Positions 16,728-27,276 are shown, counted from the stretch's first letter. The stretch is DNA of 64,000 bases from Roseiarcus sp963749715 (GCA_963749715.1 CAVVNR010000015.1:62001-126000), one strand, 5' to 3'. The notes: generated from the sequence alone by a model not told the origin. Translations and numbers: made by a program.

Positions 16728-17998
16728 GCGGCGAGGTCCCGATCCGCGGCGCGCAGATGCGCCAGCACTTCGTCGGCGCCTTCGCTAGCGATTCCGCGCA
16801 GAATATCGCCGAATTCCTGGGCGTCGCGACCGAGCAGGTCGTCGCGCGAGCTATGCGGCAGATGCCTGCTCAATTCGTCAGCAAACTCTTGCAGCGCATC
16901 CTGGAACGCTTTGGACTGCGCGACCTCGGTCTCCATCAACGCGCGAAGCTCGGCGATCGGATCGCTCGGTTGCCCGCTCTGGCTTGCGCGCGGCGTCGCG
17001 CAATGGAGTTCGACCCTGTCGATCCAGGTCCCGCCAAGCCCTGCCGCGATGGCTCGCGCATCCTCGTCGAGCTTGTCGGCGTCCGAGCGCAGCCGCCAGG
17101 CGAGCGGCGTCGCGCCGGCGAGCGCGAGCCGCGCGACCAGATGCTCGCTCGCCGCCGCGGCGCGCGCGGCTTCGAGTCTCTTTTCGATCCGCGCGAGCCC
17201 CTCCCGCCAATCCTCGACGCCGGCAAAATCGACGCGGATGCGCTCGAATTCCGCGACGCTCGTCAATCGCTCTTCAATCTTGATCTTGCGGTCATCGCCG
17301 ATGGTCACAAGCGTCGCCGACTTCGGCCCCGCCTCGTTGATGTCGCGACCCTGCGGGTTTCCCGGCATCACGATAGTCGCTCGGCCCACATCGACGAAGC
17401 GCTGATGAATGTGGCCGAGCGCCCAATAGTCGAAGTCGGTCGCATGCAACTCGGCGGGCGCGCAGGGCGCATAGAGGTCGTGCGGCGACGAACCGCCGAG
17501 GCTGGTGTGAAGCATGCCGACGTTGACGCTTCCCGGGACCGGAGGGCGGAACTTCGGCAAGAGGCTCTCGGGCGCGTGCTTCTGAGCGAAGCTGACGCCA
17601 TGCACCGCGACCTCGAGCGCGCCGCGGCTCAGCGTCGCCGCTTCCGCGCGGCCGGTGAAGACCTTGACCGATTCCGGCAAGGTCAGCTCCTTGGTGATGC
17701 GGGATTCGGCGTCGTGATTGCCGCGAATGACGAAGGTTGCGACGCCCGCCTGATCGAGCCGGCGCAGTTGCTCGGCGAGGAACCGCGCCGTCTTCATCGA
17801 CGTCTGTTCGCCGTCGTAGAGGTCGCCGGCGATGAGGAGCGCGTCGACCTGTTCCGACAGACAAAGATCGATGACCGCGACAAAGGCCTTGCGCGTCGCC
17901 CCGCCGATCAATTCGGCGAGCACGGAGTCGCGCAGCGCCAGCGTCGCGAGCGGTGAATCGAGGTGGACGTCGGCCGTGTGGATGAAGCGGAACGGCAT
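16724..17998 (-). CDS. metallophosphoesterase / exonuclease subunit, YhaO (SbcD-like) family
   Basis: 424 residues from the ATG at 17998, where the sequence begins directly with the catalytic domain MPFRFIHTADVHLDSP. Metal-binding motifs are all present: DVH, GDLYD, RGNHDAE, an isolated His in VAVHGVSF, and GHIHQR. The C-terminal part (about 270-424) is the family-specific helical/capping region that would dock on the ATPase coiled coil. The gene ends inside the start codon of the YhaN-like gene, the usual two-subunit arrangement. It is divergent from the GT61 gene with 272 bases between them. Confidence 0.92.
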   Translation of the reverse strand: MPFRFIHTADVHLDSPLATLALRDSVLAELIGGATRKAFVAVIDLCLSEQVDALLIAGDLYDGEQTSMKTARFLAEQLRRLDQAGVATFVIRGNHDAESRITKELTLPESVKVFTGRAEAATLSRGALEVAVHGVSFAQKHAPESLLPKFRPPVPGSVNVGMLHTSLGGSSPHDLYAPCAPAELHATDFDYWALGHIHQRFVDVGRATIVMPGNPQGRDINEAGPKSATLVTIGDDRKIKIEERLTSVAEFERIRVDFAGVEDWREGLARIEKRLEAARAAAASEHLVARLALAGATPLAWRLRSDADKLDEDARAIAAGLGGTWIDRVELHCATPRASQSGQPSDPIAELRALMETEVAQSKAFQDALQEFADELSRHLPHSSRDDLLGRDAQEFGDILRGIASEGADEVLAHLRAADRDLAA

Positions 17999-18270
17999 GG
18001 CTCGGGTTTCATCGGGGAGCGCGAATCGGCTCGCGCCTTGCAAAGAATCGCCATAGCCGCGGGCGCCACGGCTGTCACGCTCGCGATGCGCCTGCACAGT
18101 GGACAATCGGTCTTGCGGGCCGTCCCAACCTCGACCTTGTCGGCCGCCGCCCGATCGGGCATAGGAACCGCGGTTCGGGCATGCGCCGCTCAAGAGAGGG
18201 CGCGGGCGCCGTCCGTCAGCGACAGCGCGCGAGCCGCCGCGGTTTCCGGCCGTCTCTCGAACGAGGAGCG

Positions 18271-19617
18271 ATGACGATCAAGATGCGGCCGTTCTCGCTC
18301 GCGGGACGGCAAAACGCCGCGACCCCCGATAGCGTCGAACGCCCGGCCCGTCTGTGGCTAAGCGAAAGCCTGCACACGTTCTGGCGCAAGGCGGTCAGGA
18401 TGCCGTGGCGAAACGCGCGCCGCTCGATGCGGCGGGCGATGGCCGCCGGTTCGCGCGCCGGAATAGAGGTCTCGCTCGACACGACCACCCAACTGGCGCT
18501 CGTTCCCTTCGCCGGCCGTTTCCCGCCGCCGCTCGCGCAGTGCGAGGTGGTCGCGCCTCGTCAATATCAAACCCGACTGCATCCGCTCAGCGTGAACTCG
18601 ACCAAGGGCGAATGGGTCCATTACGTCGATCATGCCGTTCAGGCGCCGGCGATGATGCTTGAGCATCTCGTCGATCAATACTGGTTTCCAGCCTTTGGCC
18701 TGCTCATCTCGCAACGGGGGCAGGTCTGGCGCCACTCGTTCCTGGGGCCGTTTCAGGACGGCTTCCTGTCGTCGATCAAGGCGATCGTCGACCGGCCGCT
18801 GCCCGACGGAAGCAAGGAGCACCTGCTCTTTCGGGATCGGCTGCGGCGCATTCCCAGGATTGAGGGGGAGTATCTGCTGCTCGCCGGCTCGGATCAGCCC
18901 AACTACGGCCATTACCTGCATGACGTCGTTCCGCTGATTCACCTGGGCGCTAAAATGGGCATGCCCATGCTGACCTGGAAGCTGAGGCCCTGGCAGCGCG
19001 GGGTGATCGCTCGGCTCAACGTCCCTAAAGGGCTGATCCGGGAGATCGAACCGCGGCCGGTGTTTCTCGAACATGCGATCACCAGCAATCGGCACTGTGG
19101 CGTGGCCTCGCAGAACGCGCACCCGCAGATGAGGGAGGTCTTTTCCTTCATCCTGTCGAACGTCGAGAAGCATGCGCCGGCCGCCGAGCGGCCGCGACGG
19201 CTCCTGGTCTGCCGCGGCATCCGCGACAGCCGGAACATCAGGAACAGGAAGGCGGTCATAGAGGCGCTGGCGCCGCTCGGCTTTGTGGCAATTCAGCCGG
19301 AAAAATTGCCGTTCGACGAACAGGCTATGCTGTTTTCGAACGCCGAGTTCATCGTCAGCGAATTCGGTTCGGGCATGGTGAACGCGATTTTTTCCCGCCC
19401 GGGCACGAAGCTGGTCGAAATCATCGCCGAGGGCCAGTTCGACCCGTGGTCCGCGCATTTCGGAGCGATGAACCGGTTCAGCCATGTGGTCCTGTTCCAG
19501 CATCAGTCGCAAGAAGCTCTGCTGAAGGACCCGAGGCATCAGAAGGACTCGGAATTCTCCTACCAGGCGGACGTGCCGCGCCTGGTCGAGACGGTCGCGG
19601 CTTTGATGAAAGAGTAG
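18271..19617 (+). CDS. glycosyltransferase family 61 (DUF563) protein
   Basis: 448 residues from the ATG at 18271 (GAGGAG upstream). The GT61 domain occupies about residues 190-440: NYGHYLHDVVPLI (the NxxHxxxD-like core), PRRLLVCRGIRDSRNIRN and EFIVSEFGSGMVNAIFSRPG, the last in place of the common HGAGL motif. Members transfer sugars in capsule, O-antigen or xylan-type polysaccharide synthesis. No membrane segment is evident. There is no neighbouring polysaccharide cluster, so its acceptor is unknown. Confidence 0.85.
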   Translation: MTIKMRPFSLAGRQNAATPDSVERPARLWLSESLHTFWRKAVRMPWRNARRSMRRAMAAGSRAGIEVSLDTTTQLALVPFAGRFPPPLAQCEVVAPRQYQTRLHPLSVNSTKGEWVHYVDHAVQAPAMMLEHLVDQYWFPAFGLLISQRGQVWRHSFLGPFQDGFLSSIKAIVDRPLPDGSKEHLLFRDRLRRIPRIEGEYLLLAGSDQPNYGHYLHDVVPLIHLGAKMGMPMLTWKLRPWQRGVIARLNVPKGLIREIEPRPVFLEHAITSNRHCGVASQNAHPQMREVFSFILSNVEKHAPAAERPRRLLVCRGIRDSRNIRNRKAVIEALAPLGFVAIQPEKLPFDEQAMLFSNAEFIVSEFGSGMVNAIFSRPGTKLVEIIAEGQFDPWSAHFGAMNRFSHVVLFQHQSQEALLKDPRHQKDSEFSYQADVPRLVETVAALMKE

Positions 19618-20223
19618 CGGCGCGAACGTAAGTTCGCGCTTGCCCCAGAAGGGAACAAGCGCGCGGGCGCCAGAGAGAACGCTTTGATTTCCTTGGATCC
19701 TCTTGGCCGAAACGAGCCTTATCATGGGGTTGCCGCGGACTTTCCCAAAAAAAAGTCTTTCGTCCGGCCTCGCCGCGCGCCGCCGCCCGGGCCTCAGCCA
19801 TGGCCAAGGCAAATCCATTGTCGTCAGCACTGATCATCAGAAACACATAGCACAGCTTTCCGATTTTCGCAAAGGAAATGTTTCTCTGCCGATGGACGGA
19901 GCCTCGGAAACGCCGATACGGCGCAAAAGTTCCGGTTCGTCGCAATCTTCGGCTGGGCTCCCGCCCCGTTCATTTTTCCGGAGCAGCCTGTGACAAGCCT
20001 ACCCGCGAGCCAGGGCGCGGAGGCTCGTCGGTGAAAATATCAGCGACGACGCCGAGGGCTCTGCTCACTCGCTGCATTTCTCGCGGCTCTCGTCGAGCGA
20101 GGCGCTCTCGAACTGTTGGCCTCTGGCGACACTAAGCCGCCGCCGCCACTTGCCCAACTCGCGGCCTGAGCCGACTTTACGTCAGGGTGAGCTCGCCCCT
20201 TGACTTAGTTCAAAGCAGGAACC
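19618..20223. other. intergenic DNA at the left border of the accessory block
   Basis: About 600 bases with no intact gene. It contains a poly-A run (19746-19753) and the slt 3'-end remnant (20018-20115, listed separately). Base composition drops towards the right, where the accessory block begins. Confidence 0.5.
20018..20115 (-). pseudogene. remnant of the 3' end of slt (duplicate of 27623-27722)
   Basis: About 98 bases align along their whole length, same orientation, with the 3' coding end of the intact slt gene: CGGAGGCTC, CGCCGAGG, GCTCACTCGCTGCA and TCTCGTCGA are shared with few gaps. Translated on the minus strand it gives REMQRVSRALGVVADIF, matching RDYVQRVSENLGVYRQRF near the Slt C terminus. 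No other part of slt is present here. Left and right copies bracket the 20.1-27.6 kb accessory block as direct repeats. Confidence 0.6.
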
Positions 20224-21685
20224 TCATGGAAAGATGACCCCTAATGGGGTTACCCGGGCCTGTACTCGCTCGATCCACGCGGTATCAGTGGCGTAGGCTA
20301 CCCGCTTATTAATAGCGCCGTCGTATCCACCAAAGAAATAGACCCCTTCGTCGCCGGCGAAATGGTGATGCCTTTGCTGTTCGAACCGCCGTATAGGGAT
20401 AATTTCCGTTGGAAGGAAATCGTGCGAGTTTGTGAAAAGAATATTCGCCTAAACGGCTGCGGACAAAATACCAGGCGTCCCCTTGGACCAAAGCACACTG
20501 TCGGGCAATGTATACCATGAAAAACCGGGCGGAATTGTCGATATATTTCTTCTTTTAATGCCAGAGTCAATCCGACAATGTAACTCGAGCCAGCAGGCTC
20601 AAAAGCGTTATATGCCGCTATGCCATTCCCAACTACTCCAGTCTTAAAGTTCCATAACCTCGGCAACGTTTCCTCTATTTTATACTCAACGGTCTCGTTG
20701 CTTCCATTCGGTTTCGTTGCATCAACCCGAACTACCCGATCTTATCACCCGCGGTGGTCACGATCAGCACATTTGCCGGGCTGCCCCACCGCTTTGATTT
20801 GGCACACAGGTCAACGCGCGGTAGCCGGACACACTGCTAGCCGAATTAGCCAGAGTTTTCTTGGTTCACCATTGTCCATGTTGGGCTTGGGCCGTCGTTG
20901 CGTCGATAGATCCGAAAGCCCATGGTGACGTACTCGACACCGTTGCACTCAGCCATAGCCAGGGGGCGCAAGAGCAGTCTCGGCGGTCCATTCGCGGGGA
21001 TGCTACCGATGAGAAACTCCGGGTTTGCAGTATTCCAGGTGATCGTGCCGTCGGTGTACGTGCCGGAGACGATGCCGACATTGCTATCCGATGCAAATAG
21101 CATCCCGACACCCGTAACGCTATCCGACGTGATAACCCATCGAGCGGACTTCAACGCATTCTACGGCGCGGCCCGTTCAGAAGTTCTCTGCCCCGACCAA
21201 CTCCCGTCTGCATCATCACGCCCGAAAAACCCAAGCGCTGTCTGTGTCTATTGCTTTAACTCCAGCCAATAATATCTTAAATATTTATGGTTCTACCCCG
21301 CCCGTCCCTCGTAATAGTAAATTCTTTCACTACACTGGCGATTCAACTCCCGCCGGAAATTGAAATTCTTGTTTCCATTGACCTTTAAAATCATCGAGCC
21401 TCCAAATTTGGGCAGTTTGCGGCGCTGGCGGCCCTCCGGCGCGTGGGGCATAGAGCCAATAGCCATTACTTGCAAAAAGGTGTTGACAGGGTGGCACCGC
21501 ACAGCCGGAACTATCCGCGTGCGAATTCAAGCGAGCGTATCTCCCGTTCCTCCGACAAAATGACCGTTAAGATCAATGTAGCCGGCATTATAAGACTGAA
21601 AGAAGGGGTTCGTCCCTCCTGCCTCTGCTGCACAATTGAACAGAGAAAGACCTAAAATACTAAGGTAAACCAAGTTGATACGCAC
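20224..21685 (-). pseudogene. decayed gene for an exported repeat-rich protein, paralogue of 24573-27276
   Basis: The reading frame starts at a GTG (21685) after GGGGAG and has a signal peptide (VRINLVYLSILGLSLFNC...EAG). It is then broken by several indels and stops, but the pieces in order match the C-terminal half of the gene at 24573-27276: DSVTGVGMLFAS against DSVTHVEMAFAG, SGYRALTCVPN against SGFRGLTCVPK, VGNGIAAYN against VGYGIAAYN, FFGGYDG against YSGGYDA near the end. The last frame stops at 20224. It lacks the Ig-like and SH3-like modules of its paralogue. Lower GC than the rest of the window. Function unknown; it would have been periplasmic or extracellular. Confidence 0.7.
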
Positions 21686-21910
21686 AGGCAGTCTCCCCGC
21701 GCCAGCATAATTTCCTGTAGTTTGCGCGCGCCATCGGCCTTGCATATGGCAACAACATATATTTGAGAGCATCGCAAGGTCAATACACCCGGGCAGATGA
21801 ACCCTGATTGAACCAACCGTGGCCACGGAGCGGGCGCAAGCCCCCGGACGATTCGGGGTTGACGAGGGCTGAAAAATCAGTTTACCGTCGTGAGGATAGG
21901 GCTAAAAATC

Positions 21911-24541
21911 ATGAAATATTCGAGAAACTTGTCCGTCAGGATCGTAGCTCTGCTGGCGTCAATGTCAGCTTCCGCGTCGGCGAACGCTCAAGTTACTCCG
22001 TATCTTATTTCCAATCCGCTCGATCGCCTCTTTCTGACCGATGATAACGCGATGCCTTTCAATGAGGCTTTGTCGTTCAATAGCCAAACGGAGGTAGCGA
22101 ACTTCTTCGGCACGTCAAGCGAAGAAGCGGCGCTCGCGAGTAAATATTTCGCCGGCTACACCGGCACGTCCGCTCACATGATTTTCTCGCGGTTCCCATA
22201 CGGCGGCGGCAGGGCGCGACTGTACGGGGGGAACATAGACAAGCTCAGGCTTCCAAAATTGCAAGCGATCAACGGTTTACTAACTGTGAACTCCGATGGC
22301 TTCAAATTCTCGGCCAATATCGACCTTGCCGGCGTATCGGGCTTCGGGGCTGCCGCGGTCAAAATACAGAAAGCTCTCAACGCCCATGTGCCGGTCGCGG
22401 CCGTCACGACCGGGAGTCGATCGCTCCCGCGTCAGTGTCGTTCACAGGGTCCATCGATCAGGCTATCTTGACTGTCGCGAACGTAGCGTCAGGCAGTATA
22501 GAGCGAGGATCCTATATTTCGGGCGCCGGCATTCCTTCTGGCATCCAAATCGAAACTCAACTGTCCGGGACCCCTAACGGCGCCGGCACATACGCTATTC
22601 GAAATCCGCACGGCAACCAAACCACTTCGCTCCAGAGTATGACGGACTCCTATGGAGTTCTAACTGTGGGCTCCGTGGGCTCTGGGACTGTCGCGGTTGG
22701 GCAGCAGATTACCGGCGCCGGCGTCGTTCCGGAAACAGCAATCCAAGCCAACTTGGGCGGCAGCGGGGCGGGAAGCACCTGGGTCGTTAGCTCGGCCCAA
22801 ACCGTGCCGATCGAGAACATTACAGCGAAGGCGCCTCGCCTCGTCGTCAACTACGACCACGTCATAGGCGCCACGGCAAATTCGAAATCGTTCTGGATCA
22901 GCAATGGGGAACGAATGACGTCCTCGGTTCGACAATACGTTACGCGGGAGGGGGAGGAGGAGCGGCCAATACTCTGGGCCTCACCCAAAAGAGGGGGGCA
23001 TATAACTCAACGCCGGGGCAGGTTGTGACGTCGACGCCGGCATGGATGAACAATATCACCCAGACTCAAAGCTCAGCCTTTTCGTCGTTTCAGAGTGTAA
23101 GTAAACTTGCGGCCACAACGCAAAATGATCTGCGGGCATGGGCGCAGTCGTCAAACGGCACCTATACATATCTGAACAACTCTCTCTCTACTACACCGCC
23201 GATCGTGAAGCAATTCTCGCTTAATCGCCTCTTTTTGGATACGTCCAACAAGACGCCGCTTGGCGAGGTCGTGTCGTTCACTAACGCAACGGAGGTAGCC
23301 AACTACTACGGTGCGACGAGCCACGAAGCACAGCTGGCGAACGAATTTTTCCAAGGATATACGGGCTCTTCGGCCACCATGCTGTTTACGCTCTATCCGG
23401 CCCTGCCTTGGAGAGCGAACCTTTACGGCTCAAACGTCAGCGCTCTGACGATCCCACAACTGAAAGCGATCAACGGCCCGTTATCGATAACGTCTGACGG
23501 TTTGACTTACACGGGGTCGATAAATCTTTCGGGCGCTACAAGTTTCTCGGCTGCCGCAAAGGATATAGCGGCAGCCCTCAATGTGACCAAGCCAACCGCG
23601 GCGGTTGCAACGGGGAGCTCGATCGCGTCGGTATCCGCGAATTTCTCCGGTCTGTTAAAGACGCAGTTTTAACTGTGAACTCTTTGTCTCCTGGCCAAAG
23701 TATAGAAGCTGGTTCTTACATTACAGGACCAGGCATTCCTGCAGGGACACAAATTACGAGCCAGATCAGTGGGACGCCCAACGGTGTCGGGACATACGGC
23801 CTATTCCAGCGCGAAGGGACAATATCAACGCAAAATCTTACCGATAATTATGGCGTGCTGACCGTAGGCTCGGCTAGCTCTGGAAACGTCGCGGCTGGCG
23901 AACTGGTTGTGGGGAAGAATGTTGCTGCTGGGACACAAATCGCGGAGCAATTGAGCGGCAACACCTGGGTCGTCAACAATGCCCAGACCGTGACAAGCGA
24001 AAACCTGACGATGAAGGGAGCTTCCCTCAATGTCACCTACGAGCCTGTTAGCGGAGTTAACGGGGCGAACTCCGGCTCGTTCTGGGTGAGCGGAAATTTC
24101 TCTGGATCTGCGATAGCTTCGTCAACGTTGACATACGCCACATCTGCAACAGGAACAGCGGCTGAGCAGCTGGGCCTAGCGCAGGGCGAGGCCTACCTTG
24201 CTTCCACCGGAGAGTTGTCGACGTCGGCGTCAGATTGGATGACGAATTTCGTCGATACCGAGGCTAATGAATTTTCGTCCTTTCAGACGACCTACAGCCC
24301 CGTAGGTGCGACCCCGCCCGGGTTGCAGGCCGCAATGGAGGCATGGGCTCAGTCGACGGGCGGCCAGTTTGACTACCTCCAAGGTTACTCAGCAACAACG
24401 CCGCCGATCAATGGTTCGCCCAGCGCAGATCAACTCTTCGCGGAAGCAGTGCCGGAGCCGTCAACCTGGGCGATGATGCTTCTCGGTTTTGCGGGTCTCG
24501 GCTTTGTCGGATATCGACGGGGAGGACAACTGCGGCAGTAG
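21911..24541 (+). CDS. PEP-CTERM exported protein with two tandem phage-tail-like (DUF3383-like) units; frame interrupted three times
   Basis: Reading across three breaks gives about 877 residues: signal peptide (KYSRNLSVRIVALLASMSAS..ANAQ), two homologous units of about 400 residues, and a C-terminal PEP-CTERM sorting signal (VPEPSTWAMMLLGFAGLGFV then GYRR, from 24449), the tag recognised by exosortase. Each unit has TEVANxxGTSSEEAxLAxxFF..GYTG, LKAINGxLxITSDG and, late, SFWxSG.., LGLxQ, AWMxN; this is the pattern I know from DUF3383 phage tail-sheath-like proteins. Inside each unit sit two modules of the GxGIPxGTxI..LSGTPNGxGTY kind. Breaks: one base missing at 22416/22417, in the G-run 22906-22909, and near 23656. 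Each lies where the homologous unit reads through. An exosortase is not encoded here. Confidence 0.72.
22018..23218 (+). repeat. first 1.2-kb internal unit of the PEP-CTERM protein gene
   Basis: Starts at DRLFLTDDNAMPFNEALSF and ends at LNNSLSTTPPI. Its counterpart begins 1201 bases later. Nucleotide similarity is still obvious (for example CGGAGGTAGC.AACT.CT.CGG in both), so the duplication is not ancient. Confidence 0.8.
23219..24411 (+). repeat. second 1.2-kb internal unit of the PEP-CTERM protein gene
   Basis: Starts at NRLFLDTSNKTPLGEVVSF and ends at YLQGYSATTPPI, directly before the linker to the PEP-CTERM tag. Same domain order as the first unit. Confidence 0.8.
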
Positions 24542-24572
24542 GCGTTGCAGATTGATCCGCCGCCGCGCATCG

Positions 24573-27276
24573 TCATTGAGGAACCCCCCTGTAGATCCAA
24601 TCGGTGTTGTGCGCCGGGTCGCGTGCGCGTCGTATCCTCCCGAATAGATCGTTCCCGCAGGGTCCCCACTGAACTGGGTAACGGCCATCGCCCGGGTCGA
24701 TAAGAGCGGCGGCGCGGGCGTGATGCTCGGGTCGACAATGGTATGAAAGTCGTACGCCCCATTGCAATGCCGCACAAGGAATGATGCGGTGGGATAATAA
24801 GTTTCATAGGCGTTTGCATAGCTTTCCGCGAGGATCCTTAGACCAATGAGAAGTTCGGGACAGCTCGTCACGGATTGAGGGTAGACGGTCATATTGTTGT
24901 AAGCAGCAATACCGTAGCCAACCCAGGTCCCCAACTGTGATCGAGAGAAAGTTAGAAGTATAAAGTTCAATGGCTGGTTGAGATCCGTCGAGAGGAATAT
25001 CGTAGATGTCAATGGAGTCGCTTTCCAACGCCGCAATCAGCATGGAGCCGGAGCCATTTAGCTTGGGTACGCAGGTGAGGCCTCGAAAACCGCTACTTAT
25101 GGACGGGAGAGCGGGGCCAGAATACTGGTAGAATGGCTGCCAGCTTGGGTTTGCCCCATCCGTTCGCACGGCGATGACGTCATAGGCTGACGCATAGAGC
25201 TTCCCTCCACAGGCGGCGAAGCTCATCACCCGGTGACTGTTTGCAGCCTTGGAGGCGCTCGATGTCAAGCTGGCGCTACCCGCTTCGGCGGTTGCGCCCC
25301 ACTGAATCGCGTTGCTTGATGAATTGAACGCGCCCGAGAAGATGCCGTAGGGGTCGCTGCCGGCAAAAGCCATCTCCACGTGGGTCACCGAATCCGTGTA
25401 GGATCCGAAGGAACGCACTTGGCCGTTATGGTTCGGCCGCGGCTCAAGAAAGATTGTCCGTCCAGGTCCCCTGCGCTCCGACAGAACCAGTCGTGACGGT
25501 TTTCTCCCATACTTCCAGTCCCGCGCCAAGACTCCATACACCGGCCATGAGGACGTCGACGGGCGTGATCGGATTCTTGCCGGCGTCGTGATCGAAATGC
25601 GCCGTCCCGAGAATGGAGATCGCTTGGTAATTCTTCTCGGTGGGCTGGCTGGGCAGCGGCTGATTGAAATCCTGGTCTTCGACCCAGCTGCTCGTTGGAG
25701 AATCGAGCCGCAGAACTTGCGCGCCGGGGGTCAGTGGATTCTCGAACTGAGGATCTTCCCAGTCGCCGATTCCCGCATACAAGCTGCCGTCCATGAAGAC
25801 GAGGGCGCGCGTCTCCGTGCCTCCGAACGGAACGATCGCCGGATTGCTGAAAGTGACCGGGAGCGACTGCTTCCAGGAGATGGTGGGCAATGGGTTGACG
25901 ACCACCGACGCCGATCGAGTGGTCGATCCGCCCGCGCCCGTACAGGTGATGCTGTAATTCACGCTTGTAGCGGGCGAAACGTTGACAGATCCCGAGGCGC
26001 CGGATGGGGAGAAGCCAACTCCGCTGCAGGACGTGGCGTTGGTCGATGACCATGAAAGAGTCGACGACGCGCCGAGGGCGACGGCAGGCGGGTTCGCGCC
26101 GAACGTGAGCGTCGGCGCCGTAGGGGAGGCGGCCGCGACGCTGGCTTGAGTCGTCCACCCGGTGAGGTCGTCATTGAAGGCGACCTGCCACCATGTGTAC
26201 GTGCTACTCACCGGACCTCCAATGATCACGCCCTGGTTGCCGGGCGCCTCGGAGCCGATAGCTGACGTTCCCGTCATTGGCGTTGGGAAAACGTAGATTG
26301 TGCCGATCGCCTGGACTGTCGTGCCGATCGCGACCGTCGCCGGCGCAGTGACCGTCACCGTGGCCGATTGACTCGCTGATCCGCCCGCGCCGGTGCAGGT
26401 GATGCCGTAGGTGGTGGTAAGACCGGGCGACACAGCCTGGGATCCCGAGGAGCCAGACGGCGAGAAGCCCTTTCCGGTTCCGCTGCATGTGCTGGCGTTG
26501 GCGCTCGTCCAGCTCAGCGTCGATGATTGACCCCCGACTATCGAAGTTGGCGATGCGGAGAGGGTCACGGTCGGCGCCGCCTGGCTGGCTTGCATGAGGT
26601 CATCTTGAGGAGCCCAGGTCGCGGGCCCGCTCTTGCTGGAGAGCTCCCACCAGGTCGATCCCTCGGCGCTTGCCGGACCGCCGACGATCGCGCCTTTCGA
26701 GCCGGGCGCCGCGACGCCGGTTATCGGCGCGGTCATCGACGGCGAGTTACGCATGGCGACCGAGCCGGTCGTTTGAACCGCCATGCCAACAGCCAGTTTC
26801 GGCGCGGGAGTGACCGCCACAGTCACCGATTGGTCGACGGAGCCGCCGTTCCCGGTGCAGGTGATGGCGTAGGTGGTGGTTGCGGTCGGCGAGACAGTCG
26901 CAGACCCTGAGGCGCCTGAGCCTGAGAAGCCCGCTCCGCTACAGGTTCGAGCGTTCGTGCTGCTCCACACGAGCGTCGCGGACCGGCCGCTGGGAATTGA
27001 GCGGGCGAAGGCGGAGAGGGTCGCGGTCGGCGCAGGGGCCGTCGCCGCTTGCGCCACGGCGATCGCAGGGGGATTGGTCGGCTGCGGGAGCGCCGCAACG
27101 CTCGTAGGCGGGACGAATCGCCGGATGTCCTGCTCCAGCGCTGTGGATAGCGGGGAGAGATTAGGGGTCAGTATAGCGTTTGATGGGATGCCGGAACTCG
27201 AAGCTGTCCCAGAAACCACCAGTGGAACAAAGAGGAAGCCAATCCGAATTGTCGTCAGCAACTTAATTCGAAACAT
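24573..27276 (-). CDS. large exported modular protein (Ig-like and SH3-like modules plus repeat-rich C-terminal half); frame interrupted
   Basis: About 900 residues if three breaks are bridged (near 25446, in the C-run 24929-24932, near 24635). The ATG at 27276 gives a signal peptide (FRIKLLTTIRIGFLFVPLVV); an ATG at 27351 is possible. The N-terminal half alternates three Ig-like modules, each opening near TLxWSSxNAxxCSG and closing YxITCTGxGGS (one disulfide each), with two SH3-like modules (VGMAVQTTGSVAMRNSP; AIGTTVQAIGTIYVFPTP) that contain IVGGPxS...TWW. The C-terminal half (ALVFMDGSLYAGIGDWEDPQ onward) resembles repeated-blade proteins and ends AHNTDWIYRGVPQ. It converges on the PEP-CTERM gene with 31 bases between stops. 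A surface, sugar- or wall-binding role is a guess. Two palindromes precede it. Confidence 0.65.

Noticed and set aside
13245..17998. YhaN/YhaO-like pair as part of a novel anti-phage system
   Set aside because: The two-gene layout equals the ordinary chromosomal YhaN/YhaO (SbcC/SbcD-like) repair pair and there are no additional defence genes beside it.
22405..23665. Programmed -1 ribosomal frameshifting in the PEP-CTERM gene
   Set aside because: All three shifts go the same way, but none has a proper X XXY YYZ slippery heptamer followed by a stimulatory structure, and one is explained by loss of a C visible in the homologous repeat.
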